45,470 nt of DNA from UBA6770 sp965661115. Its GTDB lineage: Bacteria > Bacteroidota > Bacteroidia > Flavobacteriales_G > Salibacteraceae. The stretch's first letter is position 1. Each line of letters opens with the position of its first letter. Both the position numbers and the translations under genes were made by a program. The DNA lies in contig CBFICO010000009.1 in assembly GCA_965661115.1 (NCBI GenBank), forward strand, positions 1 to 45,470, in the 5' to 3' direction. This document shows, piece after piece, positions 7,395-16,110 of this stretch. Below the pieces are notes generated by a model that was not told the DNA's origin, ran no database searches, and saw only the letters and a list, made by a program, of their open reading frames with translations.

Positions 7395-8294
7395 ATGTCG
7401 ATAGAGGTAAAAAGCGTAAGTAAGATATACGGCACCCAGCGTGCGTTGAATGATGTTTCTTTTTCGATTAAAAAAGGAGAAATTGTTGGTTTTCTTGGTC
7501 CAAACGGAGCCGGAAAATCTACGATGATGAAAATCATTACCTGTTTTTTACCACAATCTATTGGCGAGGTAAAGGTTTGTGGGTTTGATGTAACCGAAAA
7601 CCCAATGGAGGTAAAAAAACGAGTTGGTTATTTACCTGAACACAATCCGCTTTATTTGGATATGTACGTGAAAGAATACCTGGGTTTTATTGCAGGGCTA
7701 CACGGTATAAAAAACAAAAAAGAACGCGTTCAAGAAATTGTAGAACAGGTTGGATTACAAGTGGAACAGCATAAACAAATTGGTGCTTTATCAAAAGGTT
7801 ACCGTCAGCGGGTTGGACTAGCTCAAGCCCTTATTCACGATCCAGAAGTGTTGATTTTAGACGAGCCAACTACTGGTTTAGACCCCAATCAAATTGTTGA
7901 AATTAGAAACCTTATCAAGTCGGTTGGGAAATCGAAAACCGTAATGATGAGCACGCATATTATGCAAGAGGTTGAGGCGGTTTGCGACCGTGTGATTATC
8001 ATAAACAAAGGCAATTTGGTGGTTGATAATAGCTCACAAAATATTGCTCAAGGAGCCAGCAAAGATTTTGTTGTTAAAGTGGAATTCGGTCGGCCAATGG
8101 AAGACCATATGCTCAAGTCGATTCAAGGAGTAACGCAGATTCAAAATGTGAACGGAAACGTTTGGCTCATAGCTGCGGATAGAGATATTCGGGATGCTGT
8201 TTTTAAGCTTGCGGTGAGCGCTGATAATTCTGTACTAGAAATGCAAAAAGTTGAGCAAAGCCTTGAGGATGTGTTTAAGTCTTTGACGAATTAA
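7395..8294 (+). CDS. gldA: Gliding motility ABC transporter ATP-binding protein GldA
   Basis: A 299-aa ABC ATPase of the GldA type: MSIEV start, Walker A GPNGAGKST (35-43), the GldA-like stretch VGYLPEHNPLYLDMYV (about 77-92), signature LSKGYRQR (132-139), Walker B LILDEPTTGLD (153-163), and the H-loop STHIMQEVE. GldA works with the membrane subunits GldF/GldG in gliding and type IX secretion-linked functions; neither partner is in this window. The longer reading from 7323 adds 24 residues that are not family-like and would run through the promoter element. Followed by metK after 95 bp. Confidence 0.88.
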   Translation: MSIEVKSVSKIYGTQRALNDVSFSIKKGEIVGFLGPNGAGKSTMMKIITCFLPQSIGEVKVCGFDVTENPMEVKKRVGYLPEHNPLYLDMYVKEYLGFIAGLHGIKNKKERVQEIVEQVGLQVEQHKQIGALSKGYRQRVGLAQALIHDPEVLILDEPTTGLDPNQIVEIRNLIKSVGKSKTVMMSTHIMQEVEAVCDRVIIINKGNLVVDNSSQNIAQGASKDFVVKVEFGRPMEDHMLKSIQGVTQIQNVNGNVWLIAADRDIRDAVFKLAVSADNSVLEMQKVEQSLEDVFKSLTN

Positions 8295-8346
8295 CCCGTT
8301 GATTTCTTACTCTTCTCGCAAAGCTAATTTTAACCAACCTTTTACC

Positions 8347-8354
8347 TAAATTCG
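8347..8354 (+). promoter_or_regulatory. Probable -7 element of metK
   Basis: TAAATTCG, one mismatch from TAnnTTTG, 35 nt before the metK ATG. The same octamer precedes the arginase-family gene at 26055. Confidence 0.4.
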
Positions 8355-8389
8355 CACACCTTATATAATACACTAAAAAATACGAGTAC

Positions 8390-9643
8390 ATGTCTTACTA
8401 TTTCACTTCAGAATCAGTCTCAGAAGGACATCCAGATAAAGTTTCAGATCAAATATCTGATGCATTAATTGATAACTTTTTGGCCTTCGACCCTTCGTCG
8501 AAAGTAGCTTGCGAAACCTTGGTAACCACCGGTCAGGTTGTTTTGGCTGGCGAAGTTAAATCAACAACCTATCTTGATGTTCAAAAAATTGCCAGAGAAA
8601 CCATTGCTAAAATTGGTTACACCAAAGGCGAGTATATGTTTGATGCGCACTCTTGCGGTGTTTTATCGGCAATTCACGAACAGTCATCAAACATTAATCA
8701 AGGGGTAGAAAAATCTGACCCAATGGAACAAGGTGCAGGTGACCAAGGAATGATGTTCGGATACGCTACTAACGAAACTGATTCTTATATGCCTTTGGCG
8801 CTAGAGATTTCTCATATGATTTTGAGAGAATTGGCGGCTATTCGCAAAGAAGGAAAAGAAATGACCTACTTGAGACCAGATTCTAAATCTCAGGTAACTT
8901 TAGAATATGATGACAACGACAAACCGGTAAGAATTGAAGCGATTGTAGTTTCTACTCAGCACGACGATTTTGACTCAGAACAAGCAATGCTGGATAAAAT
9001 CAATGCAGATGTTAAATCCATCTTGATTCCAAGAGTTAAAGCATTGCTGTCTGCTGAAAATCAAGCATTGTTTAACGATGATATTAAGTATCACATAAAC
9101 CCTACTGGAATTTTTGTAATTGGTGGGCCACACGGTGATACTGGACTTACAGGTAGAAAAATTATTGTAGATACTTATGGGGGAAAAGGAGCACACGGTG
9201 GAGGTGCTTTTTCTGGAAAAGACCCAAGTAAAGTTGACCGTTCAGCGGCATACGCTACCAGACACATTGCTAAAAACTTAGTAGCTGCTGGATTATGTGA
9301 TCAAGTATTGGTGCAAGTTTCTTATGCAATTGGTGTTGCAGAGCCAATGGGAATTTTTGTAGATACTTATGGTACTGCAAAAGTTGACATGAGCGACGGC
9401 GATATTGCAAGAAAAGTAGAAGGCATTTTCGATATGCGTCCTTATGCAATTGAGCAGCGTCTTAAATTACGTTCTCCAATGTATTTAGAGAGTGCAGCTT
9501 ACGGCCACATGGGTAGAAAACATGAAGTAGTTACTAAGCGCTTCGAAACTCCTGATGGAACTGTAAAAGAAATAGAGGTAGAATTGTTTACTTGGGAGAA
9601 ACTAGATTTTGTTGACCAAGTTAAAGCCGCATTTGGCTTATAA
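8390..9643 (+). CDS. metK: S-adenosylmethionine synthetase
   Basis: A 417-aa enzyme making S-adenosylmethionine from methionine and ATP. Family motifs in order: GHPDKVSDQISDA (13-25), GAGDQGMMFGYA (about 117-128), GGPHGDTGLTGRKIIVDTYG and the GGGAFSGKDP-x-KVDRSA loop that closes the active site. Slightly longer than the ~385-aa E. coli enzyme, as in other Bacteroidota. It ends with a strong intrinsic terminator at 9666-9702. Confidence 0.95.
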   Translation: MSYYFTSESVSEGHPDKVSDQISDALIDNFLAFDPSSKVACETLVTTGQVVLAGEVKSTTYLDVQKIARETIAKIGYTKGEYMFDAHSCGVLSAIHEQSSNINQGVEKSDPMEQGAGDQGMMFGYATNETDSYMPLALEISHMILRELAAIRKEGKEMTYLRPDSKSQVTLEYDDNDKPVRIEAIVVSTQHDDFDSEQAMLDKINADVKSILIPRVKALLSAENQALFNDDIKYHINPTGIFVIGGPHGDTGLTGRKIIVDTYGGKGAHGGGAFSGKDPSKVDRSAAYATRHIAKNLVAAGLCDQVLVQVSYAIGVAEPMGIFVDTYGTAKVDMSDGDIARKVEGIFDMRPYAIEQRLKLRSPMYLESAAYGHMGRKHEVVTKRFETPDGTVKEIEVELFTWEKLDFVDQVKAAFGL

Positions 9644-9665
9644 CAATAGACTTTGCAGAATGATC

Positions 9666-9702
9666 AAAAAACCGAATTGGGAAACCGATTCGGTTTTTTT
9701 TG
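9666..9702 (+). terminator. Intrinsic terminator of metK
   Basis: A perfect 12-bp stem AAAAAACCGAAT/ATTCGGTTTTTT (9666-9677 and 9688-9699) with a 10-nt loop, running into eight T. Confidence 0.85.
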
Positions 9703-9733
9703 TTTTTGGTTTAACCGAGTAAAATAGCCTACT

Positions 9734-9859
9734 GTCACTTCGAGTGTTTCAATTGAAGCTAAAAGCTGAAAATTGAAATGTATCGAGAAGTTTTTGGTCG
9801 GGGCTTCTCGATACAATTCAAAAGCTTCCTTGCAGAGCTTTTGAACCACTCGAAGTGAC
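9734..9859. repeat. 126-bp palindromic element, copy 1
   Basis: Outer arms GTCACTTCGAGTG (9734-9746) and CACTCGAAGTGAC (9847-9859) are perfectly complementary. Inside are a second near-complementary pair (AAAAGCT-type segments) and a central hairpin TATCGAGAAG/CTTCTCGATA. A diverged copy lies at 41517-41645. The rest of the gap to 9994 holds a short GATTCCTGCCTGCGCGGGAATGACG repeat (9949-9974) and nothing coding. Confidence 0.8.
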
Positions 9860-9994
9860 ACAAAAGGAGTTTAGTTCTTACTAATTCTCAATACAGTCCT
9901 GTTTCAAAGTAGTCTGAATTAAATTGAGTCGAATAAAAAGCTAGCCGCAGATTCCTGCCTGCGCGGGAATGACGTTTGGTAAAAAGAATCAACT

Positions 9995-11230
9995 TTACTT
10001 CTTCTTTTTCTTGCGTCTTTTGAGTTTGCTGTCCTCGTTTTGAGCAATAAGTCCTTGCCAATTATCTGTGCCGTCGTCAGAAAAAAGTACGGTCGATTCA
10101 CGCTCCCCTTGCTCTAATTCAATTCGCGTAATGGGCACTCTCGTGTAGTTTTCAATGTCTTTAAGTAATTGCCTTTCTGGTTTTGCACAGAAAGAAACGG
10201 CAGAGCCTTTTGCTACTCCACGCCCAGTTCTACCAATACGATGCACGTAGTTTTCTGCAACTTCAGGAATGTCGTAGTTAATCACCAAATCAACGTTGGG
10301 TATATCTATACCTCTGGCGTTTACATCGGTGGTAATCAGTACTTTGTTTTTGTTGGATTTAAAGCGGTCTAATATAGAAATACGTTCTTTTTGTTCTACA
10401 TCGCCGTGCATGCATTCGGTTGAGATTTGCACCCTTTCCATAGCTGCTTTAACCCGTTCAGCTCTTACACGAGTTCGTACAAAAACTAATATTTTATACT
10501 CCTCAAAATCCCTGATATAACGCTCCAAAAAGAAACGTTTATCGTCCATTTCAATAAAAGCAACACCGTGCGTTACGTTTTTAGAAACGGGGTCTTTTGG
10601 TGAAAGTTGAATACGAATTGGATTAGTAACAATAGAGTAGGCAAGTTTTTTAATCTCTTCGTTTATGGTTGCTGAGAAGTAAAGGGTTTGTCGTTTTTTA
10701 GGAATATTTCGTAGAACATCTTTAATGTCTTTGTAAAACCCTAAAGCAAGCATTTGATCGGCCTCGTCTAAAATAAGCGTCTGTAGTTGTCTCAAATCAA
10801 CATTACCTTGATGAATTAAATCGAACATTCTGCCTGGCGTAGCAACCAGAATATCAATTCCTCTATCTAGTGCTTCTTTTTGTTGGTCTTGTTCAACTCC
10901 TCCAAAAACACTTATGCATCTCACCTTGGTGTTTTTTCCCAACTCATGAAATACTCGAGTAATTTGTAGTGCCAATTCACGTGTAGGTACCATTACCAAT
11001 GCCTGAATACCCAACTCTTTTTTGTGCTTTTTGGCTTGCTGAATCTTGTCAATAATTGGAATGGCAAACGCTGCTGTTTTACCGGTACCTGTTTGTGCAA
11101 CGGCTAAAACATCTTCGCCTTTTAAGATGCTCGGTATCGCCTTAAATTGAATATCGGTAGGTCTTTTGAATCCTAAGGTTTCAAGGTTTGCTTTTAGTTC
11201 AGCGGTAATGTTATAAGAAGAGAATTTCAT
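9995..11230 (-). CDS. DEAD-box RNA helicase, RhlE-like
   Basis: A 411-aa ATP-dependent RNA helicase. Motifs in order: Q motif GFKRPTDIQ, motif I AQTGTGKT, Ia PTRELA, II DEAD (LDEADQML), III SAT, then domain 2 with TTDVNARGIDIPNVDLVINYD (abridged) and motif VI HRIGRTGR. The tail is lysine/arginine-rich (KLKRRKKKKK), typical of RNA-binding tails. The start is the ATG at 11230: the longer reading begins at a TTG inside a perfect -7 element (11237-11244). Likely role in ribosome assembly or RNA turnover. Confidence 0.9.
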   Translation of the reverse strand: MKFSSYNITAELKANLETLGFKRPTDIQFKAIPSILKGEDVLAVAQTGTGKTAAFAIPIIDKIQQAKKHKKELGIQALVMVPTRELALQITRVFHELGKNTKVRCISVFGGVEQDQQKEALDRGIDILVATPGRMFDLIHQGNVDLRQLQTLILDEADQMLALGFYKDIKDVLRNIPKKRQTLYFSATINEEIKKLAYSIVTNPIRIQLSPKDPVSKNVTHGVAFIEMDDKRFFLERYIRDFEEYKILVFVRTRVRAERVKAAMERVQISTECMHGDVEQKERISILDRFKSNKNKVLITTDVNARGIDIPNVDLVINYDIPEVAENYVHRIGRTGRGVAKGSAVSFCAKPERQLLKDIENYTRVPITRIELEQGERESTVLFSDDGTDNWQGLIAQNEDSKLKRRKKKKK

Positions 11231-11236
11231 GTTGTG

Positions 11237-11244
11237 CAAAGGTA
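11237..11244 (-). promoter_or_regulatory. -7 element of the DEAD-box helicase gene
   Basis: TACCTTTG on the minus strand, then CACAAC, then ATG (11230). Only six bases separate element and start codon, again suggesting a leaderless or near-leaderless mRNA. Confidence 0.65.
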
Positions 11245-11270
11245 GTTCGCTAAATAAGGTAGTGCTTTCC

Positions 11271-12212
11271 TTATTTAATTATTTCAATTCTACCTCGTTT
11301 AATAAGCTCAGCATTTTCTGAATAAGCTGAATAGAAGTAAATACCGGGGGTTAAATCATAAATAAATATGGTGTTTTCTTCTTCTGTGAAAGTTGTATGG
11401 AAGCTGGTACCACCTCGTAAATCGTGGATCAAAATGTTACCTTTTTGGCTGCTTTTAATATGTAACCTGCTGGTAGAAGGATTTGGGAAGACTTTAAACT
11501 GCTCATCCTCTTCAAGCGACATTCTAATAAATGTAGTATCCTTATCATTTGAAGTTGTGTCTTTTGGTTGAGGTACGTAGAACGATGTACAAGAATCCTC
11601 TACGTTGTGGTTGTTTCTAAAAATTAATTCACCATCCTTGTAAACACAACTTATAGCTCCAATTCCCGGTACATCAGGTTCCGATCCAGGAGTGTTGATT
11701 ATACTTAATGAACCGATGCCTTCTACCCAAATTGCTCTATTTAGTGGCAAGTCTGTTGTGTCTTTATTGGATAGATAAAGTGTTTTACGTTTGGTACCCA
11801 TATAGTCGATTCGTTTTACAGAATCCACCCAAAACAACCCCGAATTAAAGTTTATTGGAGCTTGAACATTTTTAATATCGATACTATCGCCAGTCTGTAA
11901 AGAGAAATCGTAAGTGAGTACTTCAGGACTAAGCGGAGAAAAGCCTATTTGTTTGAGAAAAACTTGCTGCTTCACGGTGTCTTCTCTCATTACCACCGTC
12001 TTTACAAAGTGAAATCCATCCAATACTTTATAAGTGGTACCGCCAAGTACAGTGTCTTCAAATGCCCAATAAAAATCTGTTCTGCAATTAGTAGGACATT
12101 GCAATAAATTCCACTCTTTACTACCTTCTAACAGCGGAATATAACGCTGAGCTTTTCCCGTTTGGAACAGAAAAGTGACTAGGAGCAGTGTAAAAACTAT
12201 GCGGATTCTCAT
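11271..12212 (-). CDS. T9SS type A sorting domain protein
   Basis: A 313-aa secreted protein. Signal peptide at 1-21 (ends KAQ). The middle ~200 residues are an unrecognised beta-rich region similar in style to many Bacteroidota surface proteins. The last ~75 residues are a type IX secretion C-terminal domain: FKVFPNPS-x-SRLHI (start of the domain), a central G-Y/F strand pattern and LTPGIYFYSAY near the end. It is therefore expected to cross the outer membrane by the T9SS and be attached to the surface or released. Function of the mature part unknown. Confidence 0.82.
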   Translation of the reverse strand: MRIRIVFTLLLVTFLFQTGKAQRYIPLLEGSKEWNLLQCPTNCRTDFYWAFEDTVLGGTTYKVLDGFHFVKTVVMREDTVKQQVFLKQIGFSPLSPEVLTYDFSLQTGDSIDIKNVQAPINFNSGLFWVDSVKRIDYMGTKRKTLYLSNKDTTDLPLNRAIWVEGIGSLSIINTPGSEPDVPGIGAISCVYKDGELIFRNNHNVEDSCTSFYVPQPKDTTSNDKDTTFIRMSLEEDEQFKVFPNPSTSRLHIKSSQKGNILIHDLRGGTSFHTTFTEEENTIFIYDLTPGIYFYSAYSENAELIKRGRIEIIK

Positions 12213-12224
12213 GCTAACTCAAAT

Positions 12225-13088
12225 TTAAGGCAATGGAATGTACGTTTCATCACCTTCAATTTCAGGGAATCGTTTGGCTTTCCAGTCCATTTTAGCTTGC
12301 TCTAAGCGGTCTTTTGAATGCGAACAAAAGTTCCAAAATAAAAAGCGCTCTTCTGGAAAAACTTCACCACCAAAAAGTAAAAGGTGAGCATCAGCGCTGA
12401 GTTGAAATTCGGCATTAGTCGCACGTTCTGTAACTATCATATTACCTTTTTCAATTGGCTCTTCTCCACAAGAAACAGTGCCAGAAACAACAACTCCAAG
12501 TTCACCAACCAAGTGGTTTTTAAGGTTTAGTGCTCCACTTTTATTGGTTTTTACCTCTACCAAAAACAAATTAGAATGCACTGGTAAAGGAGAATTTTTA
12601 CCGAAGCCTTCGCCTGCAATCAGTTTAAAATCCATTCCATATTCTGACCAAATCGGAACATCTTTTTTAGATAAGAAATCAAATCGCGGCTCCATCTCTT
12701 CCAATGCTTTAGGTAAGGCAATCCATATTTGATAACCGTGCATTCGATAGTTGGCGTTGCGCAAAACTTTGGGTGTACGTTCGGTGTGAGTTACTCCACT
12801 TCCTGCCGACATAAGCCCTACATCACCGGCTTCAATGACCTGATTAGCTCCAGTGCTGTCGGTGTGCTCAACTGCTCCTTCTATTAAATAAGTAAGTGTG
12901 CAAAGTCCTATATGAGGGTGTTGGTCCACGTCCATGTTTTCGTTAGGAGTAAACTCTTTTGGACCCATGTGGTCGAAAAAACAAAGGGCCCCAATTGTCT
13001 TTTTTTTGCGGAAGGGAATTAGACGTCCAACAGTAAACTTACCAATATTCCTGGCCCGTTCTGGAATTATTAAACCCTTGTTCGACAT
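12225..13088 (-). CDS. Pirin family protein
   Basis: A 287-aa bicupin protein. The N-terminal cupin has the pirin metal-site pattern: DQHPHIGLCTLTYL (two His) and, further on, GVTHTER (His and Glu). The C-terminal pirin domain runs from about 170 to 270 (AGEGFGKNSP, HLLLFGGEVF). Pirins are iron-binding cytosolic proteins; some have quercetin dioxygenase activity, others regulatory roles. Two bases separate it from the hydrolase gene at 13091, so the two probably share a transcript. Confidence 0.85.
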   Translation of the reverse strand: MSNKGLIIPERARNIGKFTVGRLIPFRKKKTIGALCFFDHMGPKEFTPNENMDVDQHPHIGLCTLTYLIEGAVEHTDSTGANQVIEAGDVGLMSAGSGVTHTERTPKVLRNANYRMHGYQIWIALPKALEEMEPRFDFLSKKDVPIWSEYGMDFKLIAGEGFGKNSPLPVHSNLFLVEVKTNKSGALNLKNHLVGELGVVVSGTVSCGEEPIEKGNMIVTERATNAEFQLSADAHLLLFGGEVFPEERFLFWNFCSHSKDRLEQAKMDWKAKRFPEIEGDETYIPLP

Positions 13089-13090
13089 GT

Positions 13091-13963
13091 TTAACGTTGA
13101 ATAATATTTAACATCATTTTTTCAAACTCGTCAAAACCCATATCTACAGTAGTATTATGTCCTGCACCTTCAACAATGGTTGCACCCTTGTTTGGGTTTT
13201 GATACTCATCGTATACCTTTTTGAAATTTTCGTAGTTAGCTGTTTCGTCTTCCGTGCCATGTAACCAGTGCATATAGCCCGAGTAATCTTTTAATACCAG
13301 AGGTATATCGTAGTTAAATGAGGTTACAGAAGAACCAGGTAAACTTAGCCCGGTAGCATCTTGGAGTAAAACTGTGCTGGTGGTTTGAGGGGCTTCTAAC
13401 ACAATTTTTTCTACTTCAATATTATCGGTTGTTGCGGCTAAGTGAGCAGCAGGCATGGCCCCCAAACTAAAGCCATAAATAATTAATCGATTTTTGGTAA
13501 GTCCCCTAGCAGTTAACCAATCTATGCATGCCTCTGCGTCGGATACTAAGTCTGCAATATCTTTACTTTCCCCTTCTGAGTTTCCAAAACCTCGGTAATC
13601 GAACATCATTACACCAAAACGATGCTGGCCACCAACATTAGCTTGATTCACTGCTAATTGCCAATAATCGTTCATACTAGCCAAATTGCCATGCAAATAC
13701 AAAATGATGGTATCGGTTTTTATGTTGGCTTGACTACCAATATAAACTGCCTCAATTTTTGCCTTGTTTCCTTTGTTATCTGATGTGAGCGAAAACTGTT
13801 CTACCAAACCCTCATCAACAAATCGATCTTCTAGAACATCATTGGTGAAATTGTATTCAATTTGCTCACCTTTCAGTAAAGCGGAAGCAACGTCGTTTTT
13901 ACAGCTTGCAAAGAACAGCACAGCACAAAGGAAAAATGATATGTATTGGGGGTTACGCATCAT
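13091..13963 (-). CDS. Alpha/beta hydrolase lipoprotein
   Basis: A 290-aa envelope hydrolase. The N-terminus is a lipoprotein signal (FFLCAVLFFASC, Cys near 21). The hydrolase core shows LYLHGN (oxyanion region), DYRGFGNSEG, the nucleophile elbow YGFSLGAMPAAH (Ser), and a C-terminal GAGHNTTVD histidine: a complete Ser-Asp-His set. It resembles BEM46/YqkD-type serine hydrolases. Its ATG overlaps the stop of the upstream gene in ATGATG, so translation is probably coupled. Confidence 0.78.
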   Translation of the reverse strand: MMRNPQYISFFLCAVLFFASCKNDVASALLKGEQIEYNFTNDVLEDRFVDEGLVEQFSLTSDNKGNKAKIEAVYIGSQANIKTDTIILYLHGNLASMNDYWQLAVNQANVGGQHRFGVMMFDYRGFGNSEGESKDIADLVSDAEACIDWLTARGLTKNRLIIYGFSLGAMPAAHLAATTDNIEVEKIVLEAPQTTSTVLLQDATGLSLPGSSVTSFNYDIPLVLKDYSGYMHWLHGTEDETANYENFKKVYDEYQNPNKGATIVEGAGHNTTVDMGFDEFEKMMLNIIQR

Positions 13964-14616
13964 TTTCTGAATCGATAAGCTGCTTTAAAGTATAATCCAA
14001 CCGCGCCATTTCCACCAATAGAAGTGTGCTCAACCTGGGGGATGTGTAGCTGTTTGTTTAAGTTTATCCACTTAGATTCTAACCCGAAAATCCAATTGTT
14101 TGCTTCATAGTTGTAGCCTATTACTATGGCAGGATGGAATAGTTTTCCTTTTTCAAGTTCAGTTGAATTATAACCTACGTCGAACCAATTTGTAATGCCA
14201 ACATAAGGGATGTGTTTTTCTGATAGCTCCCAATAAAAACTTGCACCAAGTTCTGGAAATAAACTTGATTTTCCATCTCTAAGAGAAATGATTGGATTTA
14301 AAATAAAGTTACCAGTAATTCCTGGTTTCCAGTCGGTTGGTTTTAGTAAGCTGTAATTTGCCCCTAAATCAAATTGTAAAGAATGCCAAGCTAAGGTTGT
14401 GGTATGGAATCCTCCGAAAACACTGAGTTTCTCGTTTACTCCGTGTGCTACAGAAATGCTGCTTAGCGGAACGGGGAATCCGATAATGGGTCCGCCTAAA
14501 TCAGCTGAAATTCGCGTTTCTCCTTTTTCTAATGGTTTTATAACGCGGATGGTGTTGCAGGAGAATAGGAATACTACAAAACAAAAAAGAATACCTATTT
14601 GCAGCGTTGTTTTCAC
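13960..14616 (-). CDS. Outer-membrane barrel-like lipoprotein
   Basis: A 218-aa protein with a lipoprotein-like signal (FCFVVFLFSC, Cys near 20) followed by alternating hydrophobic/polar strands ending in AYRFRK, as in small outer-membrane beta-barrels. No family recognised. The start is the GTG at 14616; an imperfect -7 element TACCTTAG lies four bases before it. Four-base overlap with the downstream hydrolase gene. Confidence 0.6.
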   Translation of the reverse strand: MKTTLQIGILFCFVVFLFSCNTIRVIKPLEKGETRISADLGGPIIGFPVPLSSISVAHGVNEKLSVFGGFHTTTLAWHSLQFDLGANYSLLKPTDWKPGITGNFILNPIISLRDGKSSLFPELGASFYWELSEKHIPYVGITNWFDVGYNSTELEKGKLFHPAIVIGYNYEANNWIFGLESKWINLNKQLHIPQVEHTSIGGNGAVGLYFKAAYRFRK

Positions 14617-14659
14617 ACCGCTAAGGTATTCTTTTTTGGCTTTTATTTAAAGCTCAATT

Positions 14660-15643
14660 TTACCCACCCATATACTGTATTAAAAAGTAATAGAATGGTA
14701 TTCCAATCATTACATTTATTGGGAACGTAATACCTAATGCCATTGGTAGATATAAACTTGGATTTGCTTTTGGTACCGCTTGTTTCATAGCTGCAGGAAC
14801 CGCAATATAAGATGCACTTGCACCCAAAATAGCAAATAGTAATTGATTCCCTGGCGAATCGGTAATTTGGAAGCTTAGCATTAGGGCTATAAAACCATTC
14901 ACAAACGGCATTAAACCTGAGAATATGAAAGGGAAAACACCAGTTTTAAAAACTACACTTAATTGTTTTCCGCTGGTAATGCCCATGTCTAGTAAGAATA
15001 GTGCCAAGAACCCTTTAAACAAATCTGTTGTAAATGGTTTAATTCCAGCTGCTTGCGATTCACTTGCCATTATTCCTATTATTAAACTACCAAGCAACAT
15101 CAATACACTGCCGTTGGTAACGCTGTGGTATATAGTTTGACCTATTGTTACCGGTTTTTCATCGCCTTCTTTTAGCTCTGCATCGCCAAAACGTTTAACG
15201 AGCAACACGCCAATTATAATAGCCGGAGCCTCCATAATTGCCATAACTGCAATCATGTGGCCATCAAAAAACACGTGTTCCATTTCTAAAAAGGACACCG
15301 CTGTTACAAAAGTTACCGCGCTTACCGAACCGTAAGAGGCAGCAATGGCGGCAGCGTTAGATATGCCTGTTTTCTTTTTGATTAAAAAGAAGGCGAGCAC
15401 TGGTATGGCAGAAGCAAGAAATCCTCCAAGTACCAAACTCCATATGATTTCCAAACTTAGTGAGCTATGAGCCAACTCCTGTCCACCTTTAAACCCAATA
15501 GAGAGAAGTAAATATAGAGTGATAAACTTTGACGAACTTTCGGGTATTTGTAGGTCGCTCTTAAGCTGAACGGCTATTATGCCCAACAAGAAAAACATCA
15601 AAGCGGGGTTAGTTAAGTTATCTGTTAATTCTAGAAAACTCAT
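14660..15643 (-). CDS. Sodium-dependent bicarbonate transporter, SbtA-like
   Basis: A 327-aa inner-membrane protein with about ten hydrophobic segments and two repeated halves; conserved small-residue stretches such as SYGSVSAVTFVTA and GASASYIAVPAAMK match the SbtA (former DUF897) family. Cyanobacterial SbtA imports bicarbonate with Na+. Here it may feed anaplerotic CO2 fixation in a heterotroph; that role is inferred. Its ATG lies two bases after the stop of the 125-aa gene, and a LysR gene diverges from the operon. Confidence 0.82.
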   Translation of the reverse strand: MSFLELTDNLTNPALMFFLLGIIAVQLKSDLQIPESSSKFITLYLLLSIGFKGGQELAHSSLSLEIIWSLVLGGFLASAIPVLAFFLIKKKTGISNAAAIAASYGSVSAVTFVTAVSFLEMEHVFFDGHMIAVMAIMEAPAIIIGVLLVKRFGDAELKEGDEKPVTIGQTIYHSVTNGSVLMLLGSLIIGIMASESQAAGIKPFTTDLFKGFLALFLLDMGITSGKQLSVVFKTGVFPFIFSGLMPFVNGFIALMLSFQITDSPGNQLLFAILGASASYIAVPAAMKQAVPKANPSLYLPMALGITFPINVMIGIPFYYFLIQYMGG

Positions 15644-15645
15644 GC

Positions 15646-16023
15646 TTAGTGAATTTCGATTACTGTCTTTTTAGTAAATGTGATATTCTTTCCTAATTCT
15701 TCTACTTTTAGTAAGAAGTTGTGTAGGCTAATACCAGATAACTTGTCTAAAACCAGGGTTTTGTCGTCTGCCCAGTTCATGTTTAGCTTGTCTTTTTCGT
15801 TTTTTGAGGTAATAACCTCGTCAAACATTTTCTTTAAATCTTCTGTACTGATTTTGTCAGAATTAGCCGCAGCAATTTTATCTGGACTAGGCTGAGCAAT
15901 TTTTTTCTCAATTGAAATTATCATGTCAGTGTTTTTAGTACTGTTTTTAGTGTTGATGCCAGAGCCATATTCGTAGCTTGCGCCATTTGAGTTACCGTTC
16001 GTTTTTTGTGTTTCAAAAGTCAT
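15646..16023 (-). CDS. Hypothetical protein paired with the SbtA-like transporter
   Basis: A 125-aa soluble protein with no signal or membrane segment. Residues 1-35 are polar and Gly/Asn/Ser-rich, probably disordered; 35-70 are helix-prone and charged; the last ~40 residues alternate as beta and helix (LHNFLLKVEELGKNITFTKK). I see no PII nucleotide-binding T-loop, so it is not an obvious SbtB. Being first in an operon two bases ahead of the transporter, it may modulate it. Function unknown. Confidence 0.6.
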   Translation of the reverse strand: MTFETQKTNGNSNGASYEYGSGINTKNSTKNTDMIISIEKKIAQPSPDKIAAANSDKISTEDLKKMFDEVITSKNEKDKLNMNWADDKTLVLDKLSGISLHNFLLKVEELGKNITFTKKTVIEIH

Positions 16024-16092
16024 GTCAGAAAAATTTTATGGGGCAAAGGTTAAACGGATTATTCATTTATCTTTATCTATTCTTTTTATAAT

Positions 16093-16104
16093 TTACATTT
16101 GTAA
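16093..16104. promoter_or_regulatory. Palindrome overlapping the lysR -7 element
   Basis: TTACATTTGTAA is a TTACA/TGTAA inverted repeat that contains a perfect -7 element TACATTTG (16094-16101) for the LysR gene, nine bases before its ATG. A LysR-type regulator bound here could control both its own gene and the divergent transporter operon; the T-N11-A spacing is not exact, so this is tentative. Confidence 0.4.
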
Positions 16105-16110
16105 TTACTT